In this document: positions 10,986 through 21,640 of the stretch, piece by piece
How the letters are laid out: each line of letters opens with the position of its first letter
How positions within the stretch are numbered: the stretch's first letter is position 1
Assembly (NCBI RefSeq): GCF_902459465.1
Contig: NC_047070.1
Span: 11,948,001-12,012,000 of the forward strand
DNA length: 64,000 bases
Reading direction: 5' to 3'
From: Asterias rubens
Taxonomy: Eukaryota > Echinodermata > Asteroidea > Forcipulatida > Asteriidae
Translations under genes and position numbers: made by a program
Notes under the pieces: generated by a model
Told to the model about the DNA's origin: nothing
Database searches by the model: none
What the model saw: the letters and a program-made list of their open reading frames with translations, nothing else

Positions 10986-11251
10986 GTGAGTAAATGATGA
11001 TGTCATGTATTAATTCCATCGATATGAATTTAATAACATGCTATGTTTCTTCATAATATATTATGTTCTGTACAATTGAGACGTTTTTCCAAGGTTTACG
11101 TGTTGAGGCAATAAAATGTCCTCTCTAAATGTAACAGAGTGCAAAACCACTTGATGTTTACAGCAAGCGACTCGCTTTATAGTAAAAGCTGCATATAACC
11201 AATTCGTGCCACCCCCCCCCATGGGATATACTGTTTGAAAGGATGCTTTAA

Positions 11252-11634
11252 AGGAACACGTTGCCTTGGATCGGTCGAGTTGGTCTTTGAAAAGCATCCC
11301 GTAACCGTTTGTTATAAAATCGATATGGTTAGAAAGATGTTGTAAAAGTAGAATACAATGATCAACACAAATATGCCTCGAAATTGCGTGGATTTCATTT
11401 TACCTCGTCGACAAACACGGTCGGCCATTTATGGGAGTCAAAACTTGGACTCCCATAAATGGCCGACCGTGTTCGTTCGCGACGTAAAATGAAAACCGTG
11501 CAATTTTGAGTGATACTTGTGTGGATCATTATATTCTACTTGTAAAACATCTTTCTAACCATATGCATTTCATAACAAACGGTTTCAAACGCTTTTCATA
11601 GACCAACTCGACCGATCCAAGGCAACGTGTTCCT
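11252..11634. mobile_element. TTAA-type MITE, family B, intact, in intron 3
   Basis: A 383-bp element lies between TTAA copies at 11248-11251 and 11635-11638. The terminal inverted repeats start AGGAACACGTTGCCTTGG and stay nearly perfect for about 45 bp. The centre holds a further hairpin around GGCCATTTATGGGAGTC. It has no coding capacity. It is also present in copy 2, so it was there before the unit was duplicated. Confidence 0.9.
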
Positions 11635-11802
11635 TTAAGTTCTGACTAGCTTAGTGCTTATGTATTATTTGCCTATCAATTTAAGGGCACGCTGATCCAC
11701 TCAACTGTATATATCTAATTCGTGTCATAATCCTATCATATCTCAGTGGTGTTAATTATGTCATTTATCTTTTCCTTGCTAGCTGGCCCATCAAACATCA
11801 GG

Positions 11803-12018
11803 TTTTCAGTCTGATACTTCAAGGTCTGTCAACCCCAACACCAATTGCAGGGATGACGATGACCCACAAGCTATTTGTCAGTCTGATCCTTCAAGGTCTG
11901 TCAACCCCAACACCAGTTCCTGGGATGACGATGACCCACAAGCTATTTTTCAGTCTGATCCTTCAAGTTCTGTCAACCCCAACACCAGTTCCTGGAATGA
12001 CGATGACCCACAAGCTAT
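11803..12018 (+). repeat. Triplicated 72-bp coding repeat
   Basis: Three tandem 72-bp units each encode 24 residues of the form QSDPSRSVNPNTSSWDDDDP followed by QAI. The repeats keep the frame and are acidic and probably unstructured. The second gene copy also has three units (35640-35856). Confidence 0.9.
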
Positions 12019-12103
12019 TTTAGAAACTGCCGAGCTTCACCAAAGCAATGAAGCTGTAGGATGTGAAACAAATGATTCTAGTGAGAAGTGTGCCGTAACA
12101 GTC

Positions 12104-13648
12104 ATGCAGACCGAAAATGTTGGTGGACCAAGGAAATGGGACAACAAACACTATTGCTTTTACTGTGATGAGCCTCAGGCCAAGTTACCCCGTCATCTTC
12201 AGTCGCGTCATAAAGAGGAGAGGGAAGTTGTAGAGATAGCATCGGAGACCGACGTTAGTGCCCGCAAGAAACTTCTGTTATACATCCGCAATATTGGTAA
12301 TCACAGACACAATTGCCAAGTCCTTAGAGAGGGAAAGGGTGTCCTTATTATAGTATACAGACCAAATCATGAGACATCTCTACACGCATATGGACCATGC
12401 ATACATTGTTATGGCTATTACGTGCGTCTTGATCTTTGGCGTCATCTGTGCCCACTTAAGCCTGCGCTCCCTGCACAGACTGATGGTAGCAGTAGGATAG
12501 GTCGTGTTAGGAGGCGAGTAGCTAACAAGAGTGATTTGTTAAAACCACCCCCTGCTGGTGTATCTTTCCAGTTGAACAAGGTTCTTAGTTCTATGAGGAG
12601 AGACAATGTTGGTCTGGTTGTCAAGAATGATTCTTTGATTCTGGAAGTTGCCAAACGTGAATACCTTAGACTTGGCCACGATGTTACACAACATGGCTAC
12701 ATTCGGAACAAACTACGAGAACTTGGTCGTCTTGTTATACAACTGAGACAAAACACTCACCAACCAAATGCATCACTGGAAGTATTCGTGCATCCCCGCC
12801 ATCTGAATGATATCTTCAAGGCTGTTCATGATGTCGCCGGCTTCAGTGAAGGAAAACAGATGTATCACGTTCCATCTCTAGCACTCAAGATTGGACATTC
12901 CATCAAGAGATGTGCACTCATACTGCAAGCAAGTGCTTTAGAGTTTAATCTTAGGCAAAAAGCGGAACAGGCCGAACAGTTTAGGCAGTTATGTGAAATT
13001 AAGTGGCCAGAACTTGTGTCAACCCATGCCCACAGAACACTGTACCAAGGAAAGCGCAACAAACGTGCTGATCTCCCCACAAATGCAGATGTGGTGAAAA
13101 TCTCATCGTTCATTCATGAAACTGGCAACAGGGAAGTGCAGCTCCTACACTCTGCTAAGGGCCATGAAATTACACCAGCTTGGAAGAAATTGAATGAAGT
13201 CACACTGTGCCATCTCATTATCTTCAACCACAGACGACAGGGGGAAGTATCCAAAATGAAACTGGAAGATTTTCACAAGCGCAGTAGTGCAGCCATTGTG
13301 AATGGTGATTGCGTGATGACTGATCTTGAACGGCACCTCTGTAAAATGTTCCAAGTCATTAAAATAGTTGGTAAGAGGGGCAGAACTGTTCCTGTGCTTC
13401 TTTGTATTGATGTGATGGCGTGGTTGAAGGCTCTGGTCGCAAATAGAAATGCAGCTGGAGTGGCACAAGACAATATGTTCTTATTCGCACAAAGTTGTTA
13501 CGGAGGCTCAGGTCATATACGAGGAAGCGACTGTCTACGAGCATCTGCAAATGAGGCGGGCCTTGAGAATGCTGATAGCATGCGATCTACAAAGCTTCGT
13601 AAACATGTAGCGACTGTTTCACAAATTCTGGCCTTGAATGAACAATGA
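12104..13648 (+). CDS. 514-residue open frame within exon 4
   Basis: This is the longest open stretch of the gene in its present state: zinc motifs plus the recombinase-like core up to the second-arginine box (Arg499 in this frame). It ends at a premature TGA created by the 7-bp duplication. The first ATG is internal to exon 4, and the frame is open 107 codons further upstream to the splice acceptor. A protein starting at this ATG would lack the Tudor part. Confidence 0.7.
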   Translation: MQTENVGGPRKWDNKHYCFYCDEPQAKLPRHLQSRHKEEREVVEIASETDVSARKKLLLYIRNIGNHRHNCQVLREGKGVLIIVYRPNHETSLHAYGPCIHCYGYYVRLDLWRHLCPLKPALPAQTDGSSRIGRVRRRVANKSDLLKPPPAGVSFQLNKVLSSMRRDNVGLVVKNDSLILEVAKREYLRLGHDVTQHGYIRNKLRELGRLVIQLRQNTHQPNASLEVFVHPRHLNDIFKAVHDVAGFSEGKQMYHVPSLALKIGHSIKRCALILQASALEFNLRQKAEQAEQFRQLCEIKWPELVSTHAHRTLYQGKRNKRADLPTNADVVKISSFIHETGNREVQLLHSAKGHEITPAWKKLNEVTLCHLIIFNHRRQGEVSKMKLEDFHKRSSAAIVNGDCVMTDLERHLCKMFQVIKIVGKRGRTVPVLLCIDVMAWLKALVANRNAAGVAQDNMFLFAQSCYGGSGHIRGSDCLRASANEAGLENADSMRSTKLRKHVATVSQILALNEQ

Positions 13649-14183
13649 ACATCAGCTTGAAACACTTGCAGACTTCATGGGTCATGATTTGCGGATCCAT
13701 CGTGAGTACTACCAGTTGCCACACACTGTCCAGAGGGTTACCAAACTGTCTAGACTTTTCCTCAGCTTGGAGAGAGGCAACTTGGTTTCGCAACATGGCA
13801 AATCTTTGGAGGAGTTGCATGTTACTGGAGGTAAACAAACCCGTTTTTAACTTGTCTTTCCAAATTAATTCAAACTGTGGTAACCCCCCCCCATAACATT
13901 CATTCACTGTACAACCTCCCCCCCCCCCCCCCAATGGATTGGCCAACATGTTTAGGTGTGTGCGCCAAAAAGCAAGCATACCTAAATGTAACAATTGCTC
14001 TTTGTTTTTGGGGCCTGATAACTCGGCCTGTGGCCGTCATCACCTAACCCCCCCCCTTTGAACATCATTCACTATACACCCCAAACCCCACACACCCAAC
14101 CCAACGGATTGGCCCACATTTTTATTTGTGTGCCAGAAAGCAATCAAAGCTAACTGTAGAAGTTTAATTTCTTGTTATTGCAG

Positions 14184-14261
14184 AAGGCTTCACCAGCGAC
14201 GAGGACAGCAGTGATTCAGGTGACTCGTGTGACCCAGCTTTGGAGGACAGTGTTGATGGCA
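14184..14261 (+). CDS. Exon 5: short acidic exon
   Basis: It follows TTGTTATTGCAG and ends before GTAAGTTT. It encodes an acidic, serine-rich stretch (GFTSDEDSSDSGD..) of about 26 residues. The phase is 1 at both ends. The second copy at about 37648-37730 has lost the donor dinucleotide context. Confidence 0.65.
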
Positions 14262-14692
14262 GTAAGTTTGTAATATTTGTGACTGCCTATATCTCTTGTA
14301 GGTCTCTTGCATATGCTGGTCCTATTCCCTGTTTACCCCCCCTAGACCAAAATGCGATAAGATGCCAGACTCCGTTTGCTTTCAACAAATTTAAGGTGTC
14401 ATGCACCATCAAAGTACAGTCATAACCTAGAGTCACTCTGTAGGCACAGCCAAGTGATTAGTCTAGATTAGCCCATCTCGGCAACTCATTTTGTACGGTA
14501 GGATGAAACAAGATGGCTGCTTCTTGTCAGGCATTTTCTGCAGGTACCTTTATCGCACTCTTTTGTGCTAAATTGCTTATTGATTTACTCGAGGAGTAAA
14601 TGTCACATCGGTAAAATGAACATATTTAGGTTATGTATACGCCCCATTTGATTATGTTTACTTACTTACCTCTTCTTTCCTGTGTGTTGTAG

Positions 14693-14940
14693 GAAGGCCA
14701 CCAACCCAAACGGATCCAGCTCCAAAAGCTCGACAAGTCAAGTGTCGACAATTCAAGCGACGCCCCTGGACTGCCCAGGAAAAGAAAGACGTAACCGAGG
14801 GCTTGCAGAGATTCATTTTGCTGATGAAGAAGATTCCAGGAAAACGTGACATTGAATCATCCTGTTCTGTGGCATTGCAGACCAGAACTTGGAGAAACAT
14901 TAAGGACTTTTGTAGAAACACGATGACACTTATTAATTAA
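14693..14940 (+). CDS. Exon 6: Myb/SANT-like C-terminus
   Basis: It follows a TGTGTTGTAG acceptor in the correct phase and ends in TAA at 14938-14940. The translation contains KRRPWTAQEKKDV at the start of a helical region. A PGKRDIE segment and RTWRNIKDFCRN follow. This tryptophan and basic-helix pattern resembles Myb/SANT-like DNA-binding domains common at the ends of transposon-derived proteins. A degraded copy is at 54450-54660. Confidence 0.65.
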
Positions 14941-15237
14941 GGTCTCATGCACCACCAAAGTACAGTCATAACCTAGAGTGACTCTGTAGGCAGAGCCAAA
15001 TGATTAGTCTAGACCTTTGGCCTGCCCCCCCCCCCCAAAGAACAAGAAAATCGTGTACCACCCCCAAAAACACTTCCTAGAAGGCCAGTATACACATTCA
15101 CATTAGTGAACCGCAAGAAAAAGGATTCATGTGTTATGTCCTCACATCGATAGGTACCATGGGACTTTTGGCAATGTCCTCCATTGGATAGTATGAAAAG
15201 TATGTCCTCAATCTGCAGTGTACACATGTATTGGTGA

Positions 15238-15498
15238 TCATGTATAAGCTTGCAGCGAGGGAGCTATCCGAGCATCACCAATGAAAATGTATGGCACTGA
15301 AACCTTTGTCATCTGTACCTGTTGACGTGACCCGTACAGAAGGAACTCTGTCTTATCATCTTTTAACTTCAGGAAGTTTTGTTGTGTCCAACGTTGAATC
15401 TCTTGGATGCATTTCTCAAGTCTTGCAATAGATGAATTTGCGTTTTCTTGAGAAGATTTAAATGTGATGTATAGTTGAGTGTCGTCTGCATACAACAT
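15238..15498 (-). pseudogene. LINE reverse transcriptase fragment
   Basis: The minus-strand translation opens with LYADDTQLY, the RT catalytic box of CR1/L2/jockey-type LINEs. WTQQNFLKLKDDKTEFL follows, a typical segment downstream. Both ends are lost. Confidence 0.75.
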
Positions 15499-15775
15499 GG
15501 TAATTCAAATAAAATTTCAGGATGATGTCATGAATTTGTAAAAATCAACACCCACCATTTAGAGTTGACCACATTTCACCATCTCTATGCCAGAACTCAA
15601 GCTTTCAAGTACACCCCAATTAATTCATTTCCTCAGTTAGGGAGGTTTGAGTTATAGCCAAGCCCTCCGAGTTAGACACCAATGACAGATCTGTGGTCAG
15701 GAATGGTTGTAATTTGAGTGAAACAGGTGAAGAAGAAGAATCCCCATCCACTGTTATATTGGTCAATCAATCGTT
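15499..15775. other. No recognisable gene
   Basis: A/T-rich sequence with no convincing frame. A TTTATAAGGCGC string at about 15779 recurs near 9326, perhaps a small shared repeat. Confidence 0.4.
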
Positions 15776-18505
15776 AAATTTATAAGGCGCTAATCCAACA
15801 GTCATTGCTCATAGCACCGAACAGTAAGCTTTTGAAAAAGGATGAGATTTTATAGATGCAGAATGGGGGCTGAATACTTTCAAGCTGCACCAGTTGATGC
15901 AATGTTGCAAGGTCCCTTGCAGTTCTGTTGTTTGATATCCTTTGTAGTACTCTAGGTAGCAGGGAAATGGGAAAAGATGTACCCCAGGAGGCCTGTCCAA
16001 TCGAGCTCAGGGATGAGCGTGTCCTGTACAAAGCGTTGGAAGCTTGTGATCGGGATGGGATGCAAACCGATCTATGTGAGGCGTGTCCATATTAATGAAC
16101 TTTTTTTCGGACTGTGGGGTAGGGACCACTTTGTAAAACTGCTTACGGGTGGTGTACTGGTACTAAGGTCTGATGGGGAATGCACCACTTTGGGAGTTCC
16201 CACGTGTGCGTGCAGAGGGAAGGTGAGTGGGTACCCCCTTGGCAGATTTCTGTAGGAACCTCCTGTGGAGTTGTCTGTCTTTATCTGTAAGATATACAAC
16301 TCTGTTCTTCTAATGCTGAAGAGCCTCTTGAACTGGTACAATGTAGGAGCAGGTAGATGTGAAGTATCTTTCTGTAAGTTCCCGCCACTGAAAAATTCGT
16401 CTAGGTGGGCCCCACAACATGACAGTGAGGCATCTGTATTGAGAGTCACCGATGGAGTGGGTGGCAGAAATGTTGTACCGCAGGGGAGATTCTAATGAAG
16501 AATGTACCATTTGAGATGGGATTGGATGAGATAGCTGACAGGAACTGGTTTGGTTATGGCTGTTTGGTTTCAGTAAAGAACAAAATTCAGAAAAAGCTGA
16601 AGATGGCGCATGAGCATCCTGCACCATGTTACTGGGTCTTCAAGACTGGCCATAAATCCAAAAAGACAAAGTCAGACCCTGGCTGGGAGAATTGACGGAG
16701 TAAGGAATATTTGAACAAATTCCGCTCTGGTGAGGCCACATTAACCTTCCCGGTTGAGGGAATGCCCCAAGAAATGTTGGGCTTTGAGATGGAACTAGAG
16801 AAGACCTCCCTACGTTGATAATGAGCCTTATTTGTAGGTTCGTTGAAGAGCTTTGACAAGTGTCCGAATAAAGGATCAGCCAGTCGGCCAGGTACCTTGA
16901 AAGTAGGTATCTCCGGTGATATGTATGACTCTTCAGATTTATTCGAGGGTCGGCGCAGGTTGATCTTCTTGTCAGTCTTAACAAGCTTGGTCTCTTGAAG
17001 CATAGTATCATCAAATTTGTTTGCAAAGAGATCACTCCCGATGAAAAGGTAATCTGTTCTCTGGAGCACTGTGAGGGCCAGTAGAGCTGATCGAGGATGA
17101 GCGAGCTACGCAGGGAAGTAGCCATAGCCGAACTGGTAGTGATTGACTGTAAACATGAACCGACTAGGCAGTCATCAAGAAAACTAAACATGACTGGCTG
17201 GAGCTGTGGATTCACTGTCGCAGGGTCCTTTGAAGCCTGAGCGAGAGTATCGCACACTATAATATAGACATGTTGGAAACCTTGGCCCCACAGCGTAAAT
17301 GACGGTCTAGCTTCTCGAGAGAACTGTTGAGGTCTTTAGTGCGTTTATCTGGGAAGATATTTTTTCGGGTAGGCTTATCAGACCGAAGCGTATCTTCATT
17401 TTTTGATGAAATTTTTGGCACTTTGAAAAATTTATCAGATCTTCAGTATTCGTGTTGAAGAGAGATGATTCATGAGCAGGAATTCTCACATGCTTTTTCT
17501 TTTGAAAGATTGAGAAAGCCTCTTCAATATTCTCAGAGCAGAAGCTGTCTACAGGAATGGTAAACTTTAGTGGAGGAGTGGGTTGGGGAGAACCCCTGCA
17601 AAAAGACAAGCGGGAGAAGGAAACTATAAAATATTACTCACTTCAGAGATGACAACTTTCCCTCTGTGGAATAAGGAAGTAGTACCAGGATCCATCAAAT
17701 CAAAATCTGGCCCAACTGAGCTCCTTGGGGAAGATCTAGAACGGGAGTAGTGACCAGGAGAATGTCGTCTTGGTGAACAGGGAACGTCCACAGGTGATCC
17801 ACAGTGAGGTATAATCGGTAGGCGGAACCGAGAACGGGACCCTCTAGAACGGGAGCAGCGAAACACGGAGCGATCCCCGATGCCGCCAAGGAAGTGACGC
17901 CGAGAAAAACCCGCGCTCCGCGGTGGTGGGCGGATGCCAAGCGAGAAAAACCTTGGTAATCCGGTGGCTGTTGGGTGTTCACTGAAGTCTGCGAGGATCG
18001 CCAGGGAAGAAAGACCATTTTGAGGGCCGGAAGTTGGCGGTGTCTTGTGAAGGAAATGCCCGGAACTCTTTCGCCAGAACCCGGTGTAGATGAGACTGTC
18101 CGGCAGAGGCAGGGAACGAACGATCAAAAACATGACTAAAGGATGAAAAATCTTCCAAAGTACCACAGTTCGCCATTGACATCCAGCGGGGGAGCTGGTG
18201 AAAACATTGTTTGGTTAGAAGAAGAAGTTGTATCTTGGAGGATCTCCGACAAAACTTGGAAACTTTCCCGTTGGGTACATGTAGGTGACTTGCGTGCCAG
18301 GCTATCCTGCCAGGCCGTAAAATATCTCCAATTCGCGGTAGACCAGCCGGAGCAGACCCGCAAGGTTTTTCCTGAGAACAAACGCGACATCTCTGACATG
18401 TTGCATGGACGTCGAACTCTAAGGTCGAGGAAAGACCACCGCAGGATCTACATTTCAATTTTCTGTTAGGTTTCCTCTTTCCTTTCGTCGATTCTGACAT
18501 CGTAA
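15776..18505 (-). mobile_element. DIRS-like retrotransposon 2, decayed
   Basis: This is a minus-strand element. Its N-terminal frame (18500 downward) begins MSESTKGKRKPNRK. It has a Cys-rich gag-like segment (CRSCGG..C..CRVCSQEKPCG). An RT tail with YLADWL in place of YLDDWL lies near 16890 and is followed by a SQSPTFLGA motif. An RNase H-like segment with TDASL and KTDNST lies at 16290-16445. RT fingers are missing, frames are broken and no ends were identified. The Cys-rich protein plus the DIRS-type RT/RNase H suggest a DIRS/PAT relative. Confidence 0.6.
17979..18500 (-). pseudogene. Gag-like Cys-rich ORF of DIRS-like element 2
   Basis: The 173-residue frame starts with a basic N-terminus. 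A Cys cluster (CRSC...C..C.VC) at residues 17-50 resembles the gag-like first ORF of DIRS/PAT elements. A frame change near residue 50 moves the homologous continuation to the frame at 18136-18399. The gene is broken. Confidence 0.5.
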
Positions 18506-18577
18506 CGGAGTTGTCCGGAAACTGAACTGCTTGCCTATATAGTGTGTAATGCTACGTTGTTTTCAGAGAGCTTGGGA

Positions 18578-18637
18578 TAAAAATGACTTGACACTAAGGG
18601 CGCTGTAAAAATGACTTGACACTATGGGCGCTGTAAA
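18578..18637. repeat. Short tandem duplication
   Basis: AAAAATGACTTGACACTA followed by GGGCGCTGT is present twice in a row, in the likely leader of the DIRS-like element. Confidence 0.8.
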
Positions 18638-18957
18638 AAGAAGGGCGTTATTTGTGTTCAGCGGAGTCGCTTGCGCTTGCACATTGTAAATGCATATGTA
18701 GGTATCGGAGGTGAGCTATTTTCTGTAATAGAATTAAAAGACTCACTTAATCTGGACACTTTGAATGTTTTTTAAAACAAATTATCTGCTTGTTATCATG
18801 AACCTTCAATCCCAACAAACTTCATCTTGTTTATATATTTATTTTTTTACTTATTTATTTATTAATTGATTGATTGTTTGTTTGATTTATTATTCATATC
18901 TTTATAATAATCCATTTCTTGATGCATTTATGTTGGAAAAGGAGATTGTTTGTTTAA

Positions 18958-19347
18958 AGGAACATTACAGAATCTGTTTTTGCTAACAAAACAGTTGCTG
19001 GCAGTGTAAGCACTTTTTGTAATCCACCATATACATAAACTGACAAACCTGTAGAAGTTTGAGATCTATTGGCCATCTGGGTCACGAGAGAATAGTAAAA
19101 AACATTATACAAATTTTGCATTACATCGATGCCAAAAAAAAAATGAATAAAACGCTCAATGAGCGATAAACTCCAAACGCGAAGTTAGATTATTTATTTG
19201 TCATAAAATATGACATTTCAGACAGAAATATTTCAAGGGATGTTTTCTAATATCATCATCATTCATGTCATTATTTAGACCGTGTAAGTTTTATGTAAAT
19301 CTGTGATCTTCACGATTTTTGTTTCTTACTAATTCTGTAATGTTCCT
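18958..19347. mobile_element. TTAA-type MITE, family C, intact
   Basis: A 390-bp element lies between TTAA at 18954-18957 and 19348-19351. Its terminal inverted repeats are AGGAACATTACAGAAT and ATTCTGTAATGTTCCT. The interior shares ACAAACCTGT and AAATATTTCAAG modules with family A. It does not encode a protein. Confidence 0.9.
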
Positions 19348-19359
19348 TTAACTTTTCCG

Positions 19360-19800
19360 TTGCTTGTGCTGTTATTTTTTTAACTTTTTTATTTCTATTT
19401 TTATTGATTTACCTATTTTTCTGTTTATCCATATAATCCATCCATACATTCAATTGTTTATTACTTTATTTCTGTTTTAGATGTACTTATGTACATGTAT
19501 TTATTTATTAATTTATTTATTTATTCATCTATGTAATTATTTAATATCTATTTTTTTAAATTAAATTCATTTAATTATTTACTTGCTTGTCTATTTTCTG
19601 GTGTATTTGTTATTTTGTTTATTAATTGGTTGATTGTTTTAAATCCTTTTGTTGATGTACATGTATTTATTTTGCAAAAGGAGATTGTTTGATTAATTTT
19701 TTCATTGCTCGTGTTGTTATTTTATCAAATTGTATATTTATTTATTGACCATATATTTAATTATTTATTCATTTGTGTATTAATAATTTGTATCTATACT
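19360..19800. repeat. A/T-rich simple sequence
   Basis: Irregular repeats of TTTATTTATT, also at 18835-18905. Small open frames here are low-complexity artefacts. The MITE of family C sits inside this A/T-rich tract. Confidence 0.8.
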
Positions 19801-20365
19801 TTTTTGAATAACTATTTATTTATTCAATTGCTTGTCTATTTGCTGGTGTTTTTGTATGTGTTTTTGCCATGCTCTTGTTGTAAAGGTGTTTTTTTTTTGT
19901 TATTTTAAATTGTGCTTTGTGTATACAGATTATATATTTATTCTAAATTATTATTATTTTTCCAAAGAGAGTATTTTATTTTTTGCCTCCCTATGTGACT
20001 GGATCAACGGTCTTTCGAGCTACAGTGTTTTATTAGACTTTTGTTGATCCTGGCCATCAAATCACGGTTGTTTTGTAATTTCCTGTGCCCGAACTGTTTG
20101 TCTTGCTTTGTATTTACTTTTATATACTGTCTGCTTGTAATTGTTTAATGAGTTCCTTTTTTTTAATAAGGGAATAAATACATGTATGTGCTTGGTCAGT
20201 TTTAAACACTCTGGTTTAATACCGGTTGCAGTCTGGATGCGGTATTTATCAAAATCCAATCCAAAGGCCAAGCACATTTTTATTTTCATTCATAAATACC
20301 TTTTCAGTAAAAAAACATCAAAACTGCAAAAATTTTAACTGTTCAATGATTTCTTTCAACAAAAC

Positions 20366-21145
20366 GGGTTGTTCTAAAACCCCCTCGACCCACGACCCCC
20401 CTCGACCATCGACTTTTGTGCGATCTTTTTTTCTGTACACCGAAATTGCCACAGTTCACAACCTCAGTCAATCACGCATAAAATTTGGTATGCTGACATC
20501 GACTACCATGCCTCGCACATCACAACCACAGCGTACGAGACACGTAGTATGCACGAAGCAAACTTCGCGTGATTGGCTGCTGAGATCGGGCCTGTGTCAA
20601 TTGTGATGTACAGATACAAAAAACGCGGCATTTCCACGTGTATCTCTTGGCCGATCCGAGATTATTATCCCAACTGGAAACCTGTGTTTACCGCCCGAGT
20701 ACGATTACGGCCAACTCATTACGTGATGATCAGGCGGACCCATTTCCGGCCGATCGCTCCCGTCGATCCTGTGTACTATGGTACTACTAGTTGCTCTAAG
20801 CGGAGCTCAAGGTTGTAGACCCGACCGACCGAATGGCCACACGGACATGTTTGGGGTCCCCAATCGGTGTGCACTTGGCGTACAAAAGCGGAGAGTAAAT
20901 ACTCCCAATTCTGTGTGGCTGCTGATGCAGATAAGTATAACCGCAGTCTCAGACTTGAGGTCAAGCCTAGTTGTGGAAGGAAGTTGCGTCGCGCATCACA
21001 CACTGTGAATTCTAAATCGGGGACTTAGTTCTTACTCGGCCGTAAAGCGACATTTTATGAATTCGGAATTGGGACATTCTTCGAACATGGGGCGGACGTC
21101 GGAGGGTCGTGGGTCATGGGGGTCGAGGGGGTTTTAGAACAACCC
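20366..21145. mobile_element. 780-bp MITE with 9-bp target duplication (Mutator-like)
   Basis: The ends are GGGTTGTTCTAAAACCCCCT and its inverse, followed by a looser inverted GTCGAGG/ACGACC region. The perfect direct repeat CAACAAAAC flanks both sides (20357-20365 and 21146-21154). A 9-bp duplication and G-rich termini are typical of Mutator-like elements. There is no transposase frame. The related uninterrupted site at 31958-31973 confirms the borders. Confidence 0.88.
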
Positions 21146-21377
21146 CAACAAAACACCCCTCCAGCTATGAAATGGTAAGGCCCTCTGGTAAAAACTCTTT
21201 ATAAGGAGATTGGCGCGCGCGTATTGCGTGATGTGGCACAGGTGTTCCAGCCATTGCTCTCGACCAATAGGAATGAATAAACTGTCTTATAAGCACAGGT
21301 GCAAGCTCGCGTGTCACGCCCATCTTTAAACACTTCTGGATGTGGTTATATCATCCATTTAAACACTCCCACGAGAT

Positions 21378-21640
21378 CCCAGGTCAAAATTCCAGTTGAA
21401 CCTAGTTAAACTGGGTTTAACTGGAACTAGTTGACAACCAGTCAATAAACTGGTTAAACACAGTTAAAACCAGTTGGTTTAATATGGAAAATGGACAGAA
21501 ACAAACTGGTTTAAAATTTAAATCTATTTGAACACAGTTAAACCTAGTCCAAACCAGTTGGTTAATATGGAAAATGGACGAGTTTGGTCACTATCCAATT
21601 GACCCCAGTTAACTGGGTTCAACTGGAATTTTGACCTGGG
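21378..21640. mobile_element. MITE with CCCAGGTC ends, copy 1
   Basis: The ends are CCCAGGTCAAAATTCCAGTT and its inverse. The interior is built from many AACTGG/CCAGTT steps. The same element is at 46619-46889. The flanks here show AT on both sides, a possible 2-bp duplication. It interrupts an R1 copy. Confidence 0.85.

Larger units (their letters stand above)
11783..13830 (+). pseudogene. Exon 4: repeats, zinc motifs, recombinase-like core
   Basis: The frame is open from the acceptor at 11783 through 13645 and then shifts by a 7-bp duplication. The frame after the shift runs to a GTAAAC donor at 13831. The first part holds three 24-residue acidic repeats. A C-x2-C-x9-H-x4-H cluster follows at about 12154-12210, and a C-x2-C-x11-H-x-C cluster near 12400. 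The core resembles tyrosine recombinases. A box I-like NHRRQGEV lies near 13226-13250 and a GKRGRTVPV hairpin near 13371. The second-arginine region is TKLRKHVAT near 13590. MGHDLRIHREYY follows at about 13678, with the likely nucleophilic tyrosine. The first histidine of the usual HxxR motif is Thr. Confidence 0.75.
10200..14940 (+). pseudogene. Six-exon Tudor/zinc-finger/YR-like/SANT gene, one frameshift
   Basis: My model has exons at 10200-10229, 10655-10736, 10915-10985, 11783-13830, 14184-14261 and 14693-14940. Every intron has GT..AG ends and all phases agree (0, 1, 0, 1, 1), provided a 7-bp duplication near 13634-13647 is discounted. The predicted product is about 840 residues. In order it has a Tudor-like domain, an acidic triplicated repeat, Cys/His zinc motifs, a tyrosine-recombinase-like core and a Myb/SANT-like end. 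The frame change lies between recombinase boxes, so the present gene is broken unless it is an assembly error. The role is unknown. The combination suggests chromatin binding and a recombinase ancestry. It could be a domesticated gene or a Crypton-like element. Confidence 0.7.
9764..15022 (+). repeat. Duplicated gene-bearing unit, copy 1 (5.26 kb)
   Basis: Sequence from GTACTTGTCAA at 9764 to GATTAGTCTAGACCTTTGGCC near 15022 has a second copy at 33477-37770 plus 54113-54749. The homology ends sharply on both sides. On the left it ends inside a LINE fragment. The whole six-exon gene lies inside. The sharp ends suggest either a mobile unit or a small segmental duplication. Confidence 0.8.

Noticed and set aside
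19705-20047. Hydrophobic ORFs suggesting membrane proteins
   Set aside because: They are translations of A/T-rich TTTATT simple sequence.
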